From Taenia hydatigena (taxonomy: Eukaryota; Platyhelminthes; Cestoda; Cyclophyllidea; Taeniidae), in the NCBI GenBank assembly GCA_036345935.2, contig JADWOT020001058.1, positions 36,155-100,154 on the forward strand: a DNA stretch of 64,000 bases. The letters run 5' to 3'. Each line of letters begins with the position of its first letter. The stretch's first letter is position 1. This document shows, one piece after another, positions 12,238-25,312 of this stretch. The notes beneath the pieces were generated by a model that saw nothing but the letters and a program-made list of their open reading frames with translations, was not told the origin of the DNA and did not search any database. The position numbers and the translations under genes were made by a program.

Positions 12238-14480
12238 GTCCAACTACACCATTCTCAGTCTCTTCTGAAAACGAATAATTAGCACAATCGAAATTATCAC
12301 AGAAATCATAATCAATATTCGGAATACTGCAACTTGGTGTCCTTCAACAGCTGGAAGCATCTTTAATCAAAATAACCCTATGCTAATTCTTTTAGAAAAT
12401 GAGTTGAATTCCAATATGTTCTGAACACGAAAGTGGCAATTTAGTCTACAAATTTGTTCTTTTCATACGCCCATCTGTAGTGAGCCTATTTTCGTAGTGA
12501 CAGGATGTCGCGAGTAGCTCCGTAAGAGCTGAATTCAGGATGGCGTCTGACTCCTAAGGTGTATTGTTAGGAATAGAATTTCCTTCGAGTCGCATACAAT
12601 TTTCATATTTTATTTATGCTAATAATGTCTTAACTGCAATTTTTTCTTCTAACTACCTCACTTTCGCATTCCGGCTCACAATTTTATTCCACTGCTTGTG
12701 TCGATCCCGTCCGTCTGCAGAAAGGTCTGACAGTAGAGATTCTCTTATCAACTGTGAGTCTTTCAAAGAACATCCACACTTTAGCAAGGCTAGCTGATCA
12801 AACAAAAGTCGACTAATGCTTTCGAAAATTATTCTTTAAAAGGGCTTTCCTATGACGCTGCTTCATTCTATCAGCGTCTCTTTCCACCGATCGCTTGAAT
12901 TCTCGTTTATTTAAAATTTTTAAAATTTGCCTTTTTTGTTAAAGATTACTAAAGCACGTTTGCTTCCGCGGAGTTTTATAGCGTTTGGCAGAACCATTCT
13001 ATTTGAGTGATAATGTAGAGGAGGAAATTGTACCCATCCCTTAGCTTTATTCACACTAGCATGAAAACACTGAGATCTTACTGAAACAAGCGCTGTGTAG
13101 TTAATGACCGGTTTCTTTGACGCACAGAAGAGCTGAGTGCCTATTGGTCTCGTTTTCTGGTCGTGCCATCAAGGCAGAAATACAATCAGCAAAGAAACAA
13201 GTGATCTCGAATTTTAGATGTGAAGATGTGCCTCCCAGCGACTGCTCTACGACCGCCACACCACAGGTTCGGTTCAGATAACTGCCTCTATTCTAATGCA
13301 CTTATCTCGTCTAACTTCGTTTGCATTTATCCTAATTAGCGCATCTGCGGCATGAGCTAGGATGGCCGGTCGTCCCTGCCTATTGTGTGACACGAGTCAT
13401 TTGCACGTGACGAAATGGAGCAATTGCCCATTTTAAGTCACAGCATCTACTACTGTCTTTAACCAAACGAAATTTTGCTAGACGGGTTAAATAAACACAA
13501 AATTAATTTTCTTAATTATATTTGCTGCCTAGAAGTTAAAATGCTTGCAAATTCTGATCTGTCTTACAACGAAAAGATACACAATGGACACTCAGTTGCT
13601 ATAGATTGGCGCCTCTGAAACCATTTAGCTACCTAGGCTCACAACAAGGCTGTCTCCTCTGGCTAGCTGCAAAAGACCTAGAAACTCACTGAGATCCTTC
13701 TTATACACTTCTTTGTGTTGTAGAATGGACATTAGGTTAGGCGATTAGTGAGATCCTTACCACGTAAACACATGCCCAAATCGCGATCGCTCATCCTAGT
13801 TTCGCCATCTGCAGCCGGCGATGCAAAGGGTACATGAAAGTTCTACTTCACATTTACTATCTCAGGCAAGCCTCCTTCCTCCACTACCGCACACTACTTT
13901 ACCGACATATCTACACCACAACATTGAGACCGGTCTACAAAGTGAATTCGTTACTCAAGCACTCTCGTCCGCGTCAAGCATCTGCCTCGTCTATGCTATG
14001 GGTATGGAGGCATGCAATATGCCTCTGTATCTGCATCATTAAGCAAGGAAAACAATTCTTAACGCTAAATTTGCAATTTAGAAATAACCAGAATAGATTG
14101 TCGTGGGACGCTATGGTACAGAATCAAAACAATCTACCAAAGGGCTAATTGTTTCTGTCAAATGATGTTCAGGCACAAGTTAAAGTTCGATTAGTAAATG
14201 CAGCCTTTCGCAGGCAAAACAGGTGCTAGATCAGTGAAAATATGCTTTGTTTGATGCGTATTGTACAATCAGGCATATTTCGAATGCGTCTCTGTGCCAT
14301 CTCAAGCCTGTTGATTTTGTGGTCCTGCTGAAAAGCAATGAGTAGAGGCGGTCGAAGGGGAGGTGAACCGCGAAATTAATTTGCCTACAAACCAGATTTT
14401 TAAGACAGTGCACCATTGCATTCGCTAGCCATTTCACAACCCATATCGTTTTACAAAACTTACAAGAAGTAGTACAGGAT
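12238..14480 (+). repeat. repeat H, copy 1 (direct partner at 55757-59090)
   Basis: Long direct duplication with 55757-59090, roughly 70-85% where alignable. Anchors are AAACGAATAAT.AGCACA near the start, CGTCCGTCTGCAGAAAGG, TGGACATTAGGTTAGGCGAT and GTGGTCCTGCTGAAAAGCAA. The partner has extra stretches of about 550 bp (near 56130-56730) and 600 bp (near 57120-57745) that copy 1 lacks. A part (13560-13830) also recurs inverted at 23065-23250, and 13105-13270 recurs in the L/RING copies. Confidence 0.85.
13105..13270 (-). pseudogene. RING-like C-terminal remnant (H copy 1)
   Basis: Aligns with the C-terminal half of the RING-like frame at 21966-22361: on the minus strand it reads CGVAVVEQSLGGTSSH where the better copy reads CGIMAVEWSPGGTLSY. 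The first Cys pairs are absent and the Trp is lost (EQ for EW). No frame continues into a usable protein. Confidence 0.45.
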
Positions 14481-14886
14481 TTGAATGCTGACAAGGCGGA
14501 TGAAGTTCCAGTGATCTATTCCCTTATAATATGGAGTGGGACTTTTGTGTCAAGGATGGTCTGCATAATTTCTTGTCAGAGTTCCTCAGAGGAAGGTCAA
14601 CGTTCCAGTTGTGCTATCCAGCAAGATTTCATAGTGCAGTAAGCTTATGCGGCGAGGGAGGCGTCCGCCCTCACAAAGTAATTTATGTGATTCGTTATGC
14701 GTGCGATCCAAAGCGACTTGAGCTTAATACCCTAGAATGAATACAACAAGAAAAAGATCTTAGTGCATGAAAGCAAGCCAAAATTTATGGTGGTTTTTTT
14801 AACAAACCAAAATTTGATAAATAAACCAATGCTAGAACCTCAATCATAGGTACTCGAAGGATCATATTTCAACTTTAACATTCAGC

Positions 14887-15600
14887 CGGTGGCCGTCCAT
14901 TTTTGCCTTTCATGCTGACTGACGAAAATAGGTAGCACCTTGGAGGCGATGAAGATGGCAGAGGAGTGCAATGCAATCCTAATTAGGACGACTAGTGTAG
15001 GGTGAATGCTCTTCACTGCTATAACCGTAAAAGGATCACTGAAGTCGATCGTAGATAAGCTCATCAAGTTTGGCATGATCAAAGCACCTTACTGAGTTAA
15101 TTTGCTAATCACAATGCTCGGTAGCCTGGATACCGCTTTATTTTGACAGTACATTGTAAAATGCGTGGTCATTGACGAGTCGTGAGCGCGCAGATCGAAG
15201 TAATTTAAGATGGGAGAGATAGAGCACCCCCCTTTTTATTGCTGCCTAACCCATTTCCAATAATATTCAGGTAATCCTACTATTTTTTTGCAAAGCGTAA
15301 TCTATGTAGGGAAGGTGCCAAAGAAGAAGTACCAACCTGATTGACGATCGAATCCCTACTCACCGGCCCAATGCTAGTCATCTGCCTGTGCACAGCGTAC
15401 TGGATCATTAGCATGCAGCGCAACAGAAGTGCACAAAGAGTTGGCAGGGCGTGACGCCGTAGCACTCAAAGGTTATTCCATTTGGCACGAGTAAAGACTA
15501 GAAGTTGCCCTCACCTTTCACATTTCAATCGATAGGATAGATATCACCTCAAAAGAAAATCGAGCAACAATTACAATCCCATGTTCCGTTTTCATTCATA
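14887..15600 (+). repeat. repeat B, copy 1 (direct partner at 24639-25312)
   Basis: One of the best-conserved pairs in the window: the first 130 bp are about 90% identical (shared GGCCGTCCATTTTTGCCTTT and GGCAGAGGAGTGCAATGC). Copy 2 lacks a short piece around 15030-15045. On the minus strand copy 1 is open for 66 codons (14882-15082) with a hydrophobic stretch LVVLIRIALHSSAIFIA. Copy 2 has a frameshift and a TAG at the QH position, so no working gene is supported. Confidence 0.9.
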
Positions 15601-16599
15601 CAACAGCGCCTGTACCGCAATCTAGACCCGACATTAGCGCACCCACTCTCCTTCATCAAAACCAACCAGTATTACTGTATAGAGAGATCGCGGTAATTGA
15701 AATTTCCAAATCAAGTTTCGCAAATTACCCATTTTGGTGCCTTTTAGAACAAACAAACGTTTGTATTTCTGGAATCTATTGCTCTAAGACCCTAGAGTCT
15801 TCAGTCTCGATAGAAAGACTCAATCGATGCAAAAATGCATGGTATGTGTCAAGAGTGTTAGCTTCGCTTTCACACACGCTCACATTTTTATGCATCGACT
15901 GAGGAAGGAGAGTGAATGTCGTGCCACAGCACAATTGATTTGGTGTTAGGCATCATGCGTTGGCTGATACTTAAAAAAACAATGGAAGTAGTGCTGTCGG
16001 TGTTCAGGATGCGCGAAACTTTTACTTGGCAGAATATCTTTGCCGATCAGCTGGCTTGCGAGCTTAGACTGTAATGCATATGAGTCCATATGGGAGGCGT
16101 TACCATCCACTCTCCGTGCGGCCCTCGAGGCAGATAAATATGAAGCGTGGTGTCCACTGCCATTACCATCTGTTTTAGACTTGGCGCTTTGAAAAGCCTA
16201 GATCGTAGAACAGGTAAATTCAAAGCTTACACCGAAGAAGTAGGAATTGACATGGGTGCTGTAGTTGCATCGAACGCGCATAGCGTGTCGTAGCATTCAT
16301 AAGCGTGAGGACATGACCATTGCCACAATGCTTTCCACTACGCATCACTAGATAGCCAAAAAGACCATGACTCAGCAGAACGCTCACAAGCATTGCAGCA
16401 TTATTGCTAGCTATCGCAAACTGACAAATCTCGCATGTTACACATGTGTGGCGTATGAACTCGAATGAGGCACTCAGGGCATGACATGTGATGCTGGTAG
16501 GGCAGACGCCGATTGTAAATTACGATAAAGGTGTTGCCGGCCTTTTGATGTCAAACATACGCCAATAGAGTGCTCTGGTCCTCCACTCACCAGCTCCCT
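15601..16599. other. no supported gene
   Basis: No partner in the window and only short frames. A local inverted echo GATGCAAAAATGCATG / TTTTTATGCATCGA near 15825-15900 might form a hairpin. Confidence 0.35.
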
Positions 16600-16870
16600 A
16601 TTGACTTGGCATTTCTATTGCACAGACTTCAGCGGGAGACTAGAGGGCATACCACCTCGCTCACACGGCCATTTAATCACTACTTCTGTCAATTGTTGCA
16701 TCTATGAAGGTGCATTAAAGGTATTTAAAAACAATGTGTGCATGCTTTAAATTTACATTTTATTAAGCAAAGGTGTGCTAATACGGAAAATAGGCGGCGG
16801 AGCAATAACTCTCACCCAGCTCTGTTCATTTCATATACGCCCTAGTGACCACTCCACGGCTGCCAAATCA
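16600..16870 (+). repeat. repeat L fragment (partners at 21640-21910 and, inverted, 27340-27640)
   Basis: Shares CATACCACCTCGCTCACACGG..ATTTAA with GCATGCCGCCTCACTCACGTAGCCATTTAA at 21690 and with the reverse complement near 27520. It is the stretch just 3' of the RING-like remnant (minus-strand sense) in the 21.6-kb copy. It is the most diverged of the three. Confidence 0.6.
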
Positions 16871-19800
16871 CAAGTTGGGCTTAGCTTACTGCCGTTGGTC
16901 TAATTACCTGATCTCATCTTTATTTGCCTATGTTAATCTCACTTAAAGCGTCTAAAGCTCAAGTCGACACAGTCGATTGCTATTGTCTAATAAATGACCC
17001 GTGTCAAGCATGTGTAACGCGGCGAATTAAATGCACTCCTTAAGTGACAACGACCGCTAATTAAGGAATTAAATCAACATTACAATGAAAAAGAAAGGAC
17101 GTTGCCTGTCGTTTGTCAAGAACATTTTCCGCTCTAAAGCTAATGCATTTGCTAACACTGATTTTCATCGCCTATTTACAAAATATGCTTGTTGTGACCC
17201 GCAAGGTAGTCTTTTCGGCTCAAAATGTTTGCGGTTTCGTTCAGATATGCTCACAGTAAAGTTGGATGCACACGTCTAGGATATTTGCGCGACGTAGCAT
17301 GTGGTCGATCCATAGCGCTAGAATGGCACTTTGTGCGTAAAATTAGGCTCCATCCTAATGGTTTGAAGGTATGCCATGTATATGCTGAGTGTCTACTAAG
17401 GTGCACTTAGATAATACAACTGAGAAGAGAGACACAATATAACAGCTGCAGTCTTGCTAGAGGCAAGAAATCAAGTGGAAGGAAGACAGCACGAATTACT
17501 GGAGTACCAGACATGCTATGCTAGTTAGACATTGGAAACTAAACATTTCCACAGAAGTTGATAAAATTAACCAATGGAACACGCTTGACCCAGTGTCGAT
17601 GAAAAACAAAATAATGTAAAACCGCTTGTATTTAGGAGGAAAGAGGAGCAAAAGAGGCGGAACGGAGAAAGTGTAAGCTCATAGGGTAAATGTCGCCCGA
17701 TGAAGGCCTTCGTAGACATCCGACCATGAAGGAAATCCGCGCCTTCGCTTTTACCCTTACTGTCATCTACTTCGCCGTTCTCCAGTCCAAGTCTATTGCT
17801 GCAGCGTTTTTTCAATTGGGGTATTTCCTCGAAAATCGTCCGCCTACCATCCATACTAAGAGTGCGTGGTGATAGCATTTCTTGAAAATACGCACTGCTA
17901 ATGTTAGTAGATATATGATTTTGACTCCGAAAAGCGGACTAGTCATCCTCTTTATCTGTTGGTGTTTGAATGCTTCACTACGTATAATGGATCTTTTTGT
18001 CTCATGTCTTCTCAGGCGAATCGGAATATTGGCTACATGGGAGACAAATCGCTGCCAATCTATGCGAAAATTCTTGAACCGCTTTGCTGCGGTTCGCGTT
18101 CATTTATACCTCATTGATTAAGGACACGATCCATTAACGAAATTCAATTTCCTCAACTCTACACATGCGTGTCAAGCAGTGAATCGGCAGCCAGGCCCTT
18201 TCGCCATTGGTTTACTCCAAATATAAAGCCACTTTTGTGCTATTAAGTATTTTTCACCTCAACAGGTTGTAATAGGACATTTTACCACCACCATGATGGT
18301 AAAAGGGTGGGAGGATAGTGAAACATGTCTGACATTCTTTACCATGCGCCGAAAGGACTCACCTCTCTCTATGGACAGGCAGGAAGATGCGCATTTAGCG
18401 ATCTTAGCAGCCATGAATTCCATTATCATGCCAAGTGGAACACAAATCACTCGAAACCAATAAACAGATGCTTTACGAGCGCAATCGGACAAAAACAGGG
18501 CTTTTAAGCAAGATGAGCACTAATGGAAAGTGATGCTGCTTGAGGCAGACAGATTTAACTTGCACGCATCTAAATGCAAAACATCCGATGTGCATTAAAA
18601 TGCTCCAAATCACCCAAAACTGATGCGGCGTAACATGGCTTAATTTGGTCGGTTTCGTTCCCTGCTGTCCTGCTTTCGTGCGCCCCAATTCAACGCAATA
18701 TGTTCAATTCCCTTCTCCTCCTTACTCCTCTCCCCTCTTCTTACACATGCACAAATTGCAGATCATTGGCACGATCCTCGAATGAAATGGCGAGGAGATC
18801 GAATGGTCGGCGAAGCCCCTACACCACCTTTTACGCTCATTTCCTTCTCCCTTCTATCGAACCATATAAGTTAGCTGGCACCTGAAAGATAATTCCACTT
18901 TGTGGCCACAACTACAACTGCCAACAGCTTTGCGATTGGCGCTATTCTTCGTTGAGATCACGTTTGTTTATTAGCTGACCAATCAGCAGTCCATTCCATT
19001 TATCAAGTAAGCAATCATTACACCACACGTCAAAAATAAAATATAAAAATCTCACTATTTGTTTGAGACGTGCACAGCTCTGAGTGTTGCAATTGTGAAA
19101 CTGTTCCTAGCTTGTCCCTACTGTCCGCTCTCGTTTGATCCTATGGTCGATAATATCTTGCTGCAGCACTCGGCCTGGTCATGCGTAAGTGGATTTCACA
19201 TCATCCCACCTACCTTGTCACTTGCAGACATCGCTTAAATACTCTTCCCCTCTGAATGTCTATGCAGGCGATTTGGACGCTGACGTCTCGCGGTCTCAAC
19301 TTCGCCGACTTCACTTCTGGGTGACAAGAATGCATGCTACGTGAGGTAGTTATAATTGCCACCTACCTGCCTACCCATCCATATCCCACCACTAGCCAGT
19401 CATAGCTAGGTAGTCAGATGGGACGCATTCTGATTCATATCCATCCAGCACCAAATCATTATCGACATCATCGCATTGCGCTAGCTTAGTCACGCGCTCG
19501 CACCTTCGATGCTGCATTTTTTTTTTTTCTTGGTGTCCTCTTATCCATCATCTGTCATCCATAGAAGCTGAAGGTGAGTGGGAATGGAATCGCTTAAAGC
19601 ATTTACTTTCTAAAAACGAGAAATGTTTGATTAAGCTGGTTTGGGAAGCCACTTCATCAAGTGCTGTACAATTTACACAACTCCTTGTGTTAGGTGTCCT
19701 TTTGACATGAACGGGTAAGCAGCTCATAATTCTCTCCACGTGGGGGACAGGCGAATCGCCGCTACCTGCCATGATCTTAATGGCCAGCGTTGTTCACATT

Positions 19801-21639
19801 GTTACTAATACCCCTCTCCTCCCACCACAATGTTTTTTAATCCAGTGGCAGGAAGGAAGGAAAGGAGGATGAGAGGAAAGATAGAGGCCACAGATGGGAG
19901 AAGGAAGCACATAAAGCGAGGCAAGTAGGTGCATGGTATAATGAGTGGAAGAGTGGTTCGATTTTTGCATTCCTAATGACTTTGCAGCGCGATGTAACGA
20001 GGCCAAGAGGGTTGGCATGATTAGTAGCTCTAAGGCAGATTTGGCGGTCGTTCCCATTTGGCATATCAGCAAGGCAGATTTGGTGAGGTGACAAGTTGTG
20101 ATCCGTAGAAATATTGGTAGGAATCAAATTCGTTGTACCCTTAGCAGGCAGGCAGACAGGCTGGTTGAATAAACTCGCCAGCTAACGACTCCACTCAATC
20201 TACTGCTTCCTCGTGTCTTTACCATCAGTAGAGTACGTAGCTAATGTAATTGTATGTCATTCTTTGCTATTTCGTCAACTGTTTCCACTGCGGCTGCTTC
20301 GCCGATGTTGGTGTCGTTTCCGCTTCTTAGCGAGACTTGTTGTTGAGTCAATGAGACTAGGATCCAATCGCTTGCCCACCCACTCACCCATCCATTCATT
20401 TATCCACCCAACCACTCACTGCCGTGACACACGTCCCGCCGTGAACGCCTAACATTGATGGGGGTTGAGAGGGAAGGCATGAGTGGTGTGTGTGGCAAAT
20501 GAATGTCGACTTGGTTGTAGAAGCATGGACCATGGCCATTGTTTGAAGTCCTGCCACGAATATGCTGTGTATCACTGCTGTGTGTCAGGTTCACTGAATG
20601 TAATCCCACGGACTGGACATGCGAGGCTGCGGCTCTATCCACAGTGAAGGACTGTGACACGGGAGGCTGTGCCCATTGAAATGGATGCCATTAACCAATA
20701 AAACGCGCATGGTGCAATACCAAAGAAGACGTAGTTAGATGGAAAACACTCTTATTAGGGAAGAAAAAGGCAAGGAGAGGTAATAGCGCCGTGTAAGTGC
20801 ATGGAAAGTGGAGGGTATGTGGGGTGGAAGATCTTAGAATGCTCACTGTCCAATTGTGACTCCCACAACCGCAGAGTACCGAATTTGAGAGCTGTCTCAT
20901 AGTGTCACTTCATTTACAAAGTCCCCTTTTGCTGTGTACGCACAGGTAGCTTGTCGCCAGCGGCACATGGTTGGCAGCTTGCCGCAACCCGGTTTTGGCT
21001 TCTTCCGTGGTAAGCATTGTCCATGCCGTCGCTGCTCCTTGCACCACTCTGTGATGTTTTTCCTTCGACATAAAAAAAGAAAAGAGGAAGAAAAGAAGGA
21101 TAATAAGGAAGGATATAGGTCACGGGCGGAAGAAGCAGGAGGCAAATAGCATTAAATAAGTGAGTAACAAATAAGGAATTATAATTAATCAGCCTGCCAA
21201 CCATCTGATTAACCACCCAACCGGACAGCATAATAGCAGTCGAAGGCCAAGATGAGGCTGTGTACCTGGCAGTCTACAAAGTCACGTAAGGAGAGGAAAG
21301 TGGGACAATTGTTCCAGCAGACCTGCACACCCAAACACACGCACACGCATACAGGCACACGTTCTTACCAATCAAGACGATTAGCTAGAAGGACGAAGGG
21401 AGGAACTACTCAATGGCATACTTACACAAAGTAGAGCAGACGGAGTGAATAGAGCAAAGATGAAGGAGCAGGGAGAGAAGTACGCATTCTTACTTGCCAT
21501 TGTGGAACGCCACGTAGAGGAACTCCCTAGAAGGTGTAAAGAATGAGATGGAGAGTTGGGTCGTAAGCCAAACAGTGCAATACGAAGTGAGAAGTAGGTG
21601 GAAAATACTTAACTACGCCCTCTAAAATAGACTGATACC
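16871..21639. other. no supported gene; GC-richer, repeat-poor stretch with simple sequence
   Basis: Unique in the window. Overlapping opposite frames at 17567-17878 (minus, 103 codons) and 17690-17872 (plus) look protein-like. The plus frame from the ATG at 17726 begins with a signal-peptide-like MKEIRAFAFTLTVIYFAVLQ, but neither can be preferred. Between about 18.7 and 21.5 kb the composition shifts, with CCAY-type runs (20375-20420), GA-rich runs (19850-19890, 21070-21115), a T12 run (19517-19528) and a CA-rich stretch (21325-21361). I see no gene I can support. Confidence 0.4.
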
Positions 21640-22445
21640 TTTATTTTTAGGGCTGATTTTTTATCACTGCCTAGTCGTGGTCCCTAAGTCGCATGCCGCC
21701 TCACTCACGTAGCCATTTAAACACTCCTTCTTCCAGCTGTAGAACTAATAATAACGCAAAGAGTGTACTTATATTATTCGTTGTAAATATTTAAAAGTAA
21801 AATTGCTCTTAACTAATGAAGGATACGTTAATGTGGAAAGTGGACGGCAGTGCGACCTCCCATCCAGCCCCGTTACTTTTATCCATTCTCCCTGTAGGGT
21901 CGCTGCAAAGTTTATGAATGGTTCCTTTGAGGCACAGAGGTAGTGAATACCCACTGACCTCGTCTTCAGATCGTTCCACCATGGGAAAATGCAATCTGCG
22001 GAGAAACAAAAGATCTAGCATTCGTATAAGAAAGTGTGCCTCCCGGCGACCATTCCACAGCCATAATGCCGCAGGTTGGATCCAGGAAAATGCTGCCGGC
22101 ACAATAAACAGCTATCGCTGCATTCATTCGTTCTTTGCAGATGGTGCAAATACCGGCATTGTTTGCTGTTTCTGCAATCATTTTATCATCCAGACAGTTT
22201 GATACTTCATGCGGATGAGGTGATATGCGTCTGGATGGATGCCAAATGGTTTGTTGTTGTATAGCTGACTCTATGAAAGGAATCAGATTATTAAATTCAG
22301 TCTCATTATGGTTGATGTCGGAATAGCAAAGGGTTAGAAGCCGTTCTTTTAAGCAGGGCAGCTATACTTGGACTAACACGTATCACATTTTGGCCTGAGA
22401 GGTGCTGCAGGTGACCGATCAAACAATCACTATGCCCTGTGTTAA
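21640..22445 (-). repeat. composite repeat: L plus RING-like module, the only copy joining E-type and H-type parts
   Basis: The left two thirds match the reverse complement of 27090-27640 and, in part, H (13105-13270, 57835-57995) and 16600-16870. The right part (22080-22445) matches, on the minus strand, the E pieces at 48120-48500 and 62560-62880. Anchors are CTCGTATAAGAAAG-type sequence near 22025 and GAGTCAGCTATACAACA on the minus strand. The E and H families are separate elsewhere, so this copy shows they were once contiguous. Confidence 0.75.
21966..22361 (-). pseudogene. RING-finger-like gene fragment (RNFT-like), least decayed copy
   Basis: Minus-strand open frame of 131 codons, directly after an in-frame TAG, so it is probably an exon. 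The N part reads LIPFIESAIQQQ, then HPSRRISP, then NCLDDKMIAETANN. Next comes a RING-like start, GICTICKERMNAAIAVYC, giving CxxC-x11-C as in C3HC4 RING domains. The next ligands are damaged (AGSIFLDPTC where CxHxFCxxC is expected). Then VEW, GGT, and ARSFVSPQIAFSHGGT before a stop, in the order and spacing of the C-terminal RING of RNFT1/2-type membrane E3 ubiquitin ligases. With zinc ligands lost I call it a remnant. The 48-kb and 62-kb copies share the N part but carry a stop where this one has QQQ, so this copy kept its frame longest. Confidence 0.45.
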
Positions 22446-23064
22446 AAGAGGACAAATTACTGACACCAAATCCACCTTGTTTGTGCACAGAATTTGTAAG
22501 GACGATGTAGATTGCAAAGCGACAAGCAAATGCAATGGTGGACTGTATTTAAAATCTGTTTTGCAGTGGAGTCAATCCCCCCCAACCGCTGCTACTTATT
22601 TCTTTTCAGTAGAATTACAAAACCAGCAGGAATGGGTTGACAGGGTGATGTGTTCAAAATACGCCTAATTAAGCATTGTGTATCAAACGAAAACATTTTT
22701 CCCCTAGCGCTGGTTCTGCTTGTATAGTACTGACATTGTTTCGGTTTGTTTCCTGAACGCTATATGGCAGATACACCTAGCCCATAATAAGGTGGTATCG
22801 ATTTTACATTGCAGATTTTTACGCGCATTTTTATTCTTGTTATTTTTTTAATATTAGACTTGGCATCATTTAATTAATATGCGCTCAAGGTGAACTGATC
22901 ATGGATTCAAATTTGCTTTTTAGACCAGCCTCTACGTTTTGCTAAAGAGATTTTGGGAAGGTAGTGTGCTGTTGAAAGCGCGGTTGAGGAAGGATACTTG
23001 CCGGTGTAGGCAGGTGTAGAGTGACTCTCTCTTGTACTCTTTTTACTGCCGACTTTAAGCGATG

Positions 23065-23250
23065 AGGCGAAGGGAAGTAACTGACATCTAAATAAAATCT
23101 GTCATACTTACCTACCGACTGCTTCGTGTTGGGCTTTTATTTACGTAGTCGAAATCTCACTGACCGCCTAACCTAATGTCTATTCCACAGCGCAGAGAAG
23201 TGTGCAAGAAGAGTTATAACGAGTCCTTTACAGTTGGCCAGAGGAGACGA
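23065..23250 (-). repeat. inverted fragment of repeat H
   Basis: The reverse complement matches 58260-58530 and 13560-13830. Shared, read on this strand, are CATACTTACCTACCGACTGC, CGCCTAACCTAATGTC.ATTCCACAG and CGCAGAGAAG. The ATTCCACAG/CGCAGAGAAG context looks like a 3' splice site on this strand, but no frame follows that I can follow across copies. Confidence 0.7.
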
Positions 23251-23487
23251 CCTGGCTATGAGCCTGGGTAACTGAGGTGTTTCGGGGGCGCCAATCCATA
23301 GTAACTTGCTTGTTGTACATTTAATCGCAGTGAAAATAAATTAGCACATATGCGATGGTGCATGCAAGTACTGGGACCATGGAGGTAGAGGGGTTTTCAG
23401 TGGTCGAATCAATAGACGAAAATCCACCGATTGTAACGACTGTAGGATGTAAAGCTGAACTGCTGAAGTGATCATTGCAGGTCTGGT

Positions 23488-23715
23488 GGCAGACCCTTAT
23501 AACAAATCAACCTTCTTTAATCCAACGTAACTTTTGACTTTTACACGTCAACTGCTAGCATTCATGTAGTCATTTCTGCATAGCCTTCTTAGTGTAAGGA
23601 GTAATGGAAGCGTGATTTTATGCATGAAGGCTACCAAACTGATAAATCGCGCAAATCGCACTTCTTACCGTCCAATAAAGCACGGCGGCTTCCATAGAAG
23701 TGTTATATTTGGTCA
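23488..23715 (-). repeat. 230-bp repeat, inverted partner of 4689-4920
   Basis: See the partner. Here it stands alone, without an adjoining A repeat. The plus-strand frame KATKLINRANRTS across 23622-23660 lines up loosely with FKAIKLLLRLLND of the 8494-8895 frame, which would make this another scrap of the same gene. That link is weak. Confidence 0.75.
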
Positions 23716-24638
23716 GCGGTATTCACGTAGACGCCTGTTCAATTGATTTCGATTGCGAATGTGCCATTTTAGCACCGTGCAATCATAGAAAATTTCAGGT
23801 GGCTACTGGAGCATTGGAATACAAAACACTCATCGCCGCAAAAAATGTCTACGCGTTGAATGGTAAGCGCCAGCTAAAGGTAGTTGCACACCAAGTTCAT
23901 AAGTTCATCAGTTGCTCACTCTGAAGAAGCTAGACCGCCTGCTCTACATGACGCATGCCTGTCCCTAGAATTCGCAAGAGCAAAGGTACTAAATGCAATT
24001 TAGAATCAACTAAAGGAGATGGAGTATTCATTACGCATACAATAGATGCGACGGAAAGGAAATACAAATCAAAGATAATAACGGTTAAAATGAGTTCAAA
24101 AGGATCAGGCGCAGGTGTTGTGGTAAAATAATTAGGGCTAAGCGTAACGTTTTTATATAATGCTATTAAAATGACAAACTTACACAATCTGACGAAAATT
24201 GCAATCCCCTCTTTCTCCTTTACCAGCTGTAGCTCAAAAGTCACTCCCATATATATTTTGCATTTGTACTTAAATACCATTATAATGAAAGAAGCTCTAG
24301 TTTGTCAAGAAGGAGCACCATGCATTTTGCGGGATTTAATGCGATCATGAAAAAAATAAACATTTTAGAATTCCGTGTTTGCTTCCGACCTAACATAGTG
24401 GTTGAAAATGGATACTGATGTCCAGATTTTTGAGTGAATAACAGAGTGCCATTTGTTAAAGATTCTAATGTACACGAATTGTGAAGGCGTGCAAACAGAC
24501 TATTACAAACTCTGATCACTAAAAGTTGCTTTTATTGACCAAAAATAAAAATTAAAGAGATTTATTAGGCTGGGTAAATTAAAGAAGCTCAAAAATGATT
24601 GGTTTAGCACGTCGAAATAACTGCAGGGTAGAAAAAGG
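23716..24638. other. no supported gene
   Basis: Frames at 23930-24280 and 24280-24519 (minus) abut but have no recognisable domain and no partner copy. The stretch is otherwise AT-rich and plain. Confidence 0.35.
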
Positions 24639-25312
24639 GTGGCCGTCCATTTTTGCCTTTCATGCTAACTAACGAAAATAGGTAGCACCTTGGAGGCAAT
24701 GAAGACGGCAGAGGAGTGCAATGCAATCCTAATTAGGACGACAAGTGTAGGATAAATGTTCTTCAATGCTATTGATTGTAGATAAGCTTATAAAGTTTGG
24801 CATGATTAAAGCATCTTACTGCGGTAATTTGCTATTCACAACACTCGGTAGCCTGGGTACCGCCTTATATATACAGTACACTATAAAACGCGCGGTCGTT
24901 GGCGAGTCGTGAGCACACAGGTGGAAGTAATTTGGGATGGGAGAGATAGAGCACCCCCTTTTTATTATTGCTGAACCCATTCCCAATAATATTCAGTTAA
25001 TCCTAATTTTTTTTGCAAATCTAATCGATGTAGGAAAGTTGACAAAGGAGAAGAACCCACCTGTTTGATGATAAAATGTCTACTCACCGACCCGATGCTA
25101 GTCGTCTGGAACCAAATCACTAACATGCAGTGCAAAAGAAGGGCACAAAGCGATGGTAGGCCGTGACGTTGTAGTATTCAATGGTTTATTCTGTTTAGCA
25201 CGCGCGAAGAACAGAAGTCATCCTCACATTTCACTTTTCATTCGATGCGATAGAGGTAAACGCAAAAGAAATCAGGCAAACATTCTGATCCCATGACCCA
25301 ATTTCATTCCCC
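24639..25312 (+). repeat. repeat B, copy 2 (direct partner at 14887-15600)
   Basis: See copy 1. The repeat begins abruptly at GGCCGTCCATTTTTGCCTTT and fades near ATCCCATG..CC.TTTTCATT at 25290-25312. No target-site duplication or terminal inverted repeat was seen at either copy, so a transposon origin is not supported. Confidence 0.9.

Noticed and set aside
20370..20425. CCAC/CCAT-type run as a telomere-like or minisatellite array
   Set aside because: It is too short and irregular; no unit repeats exactly more than twice.
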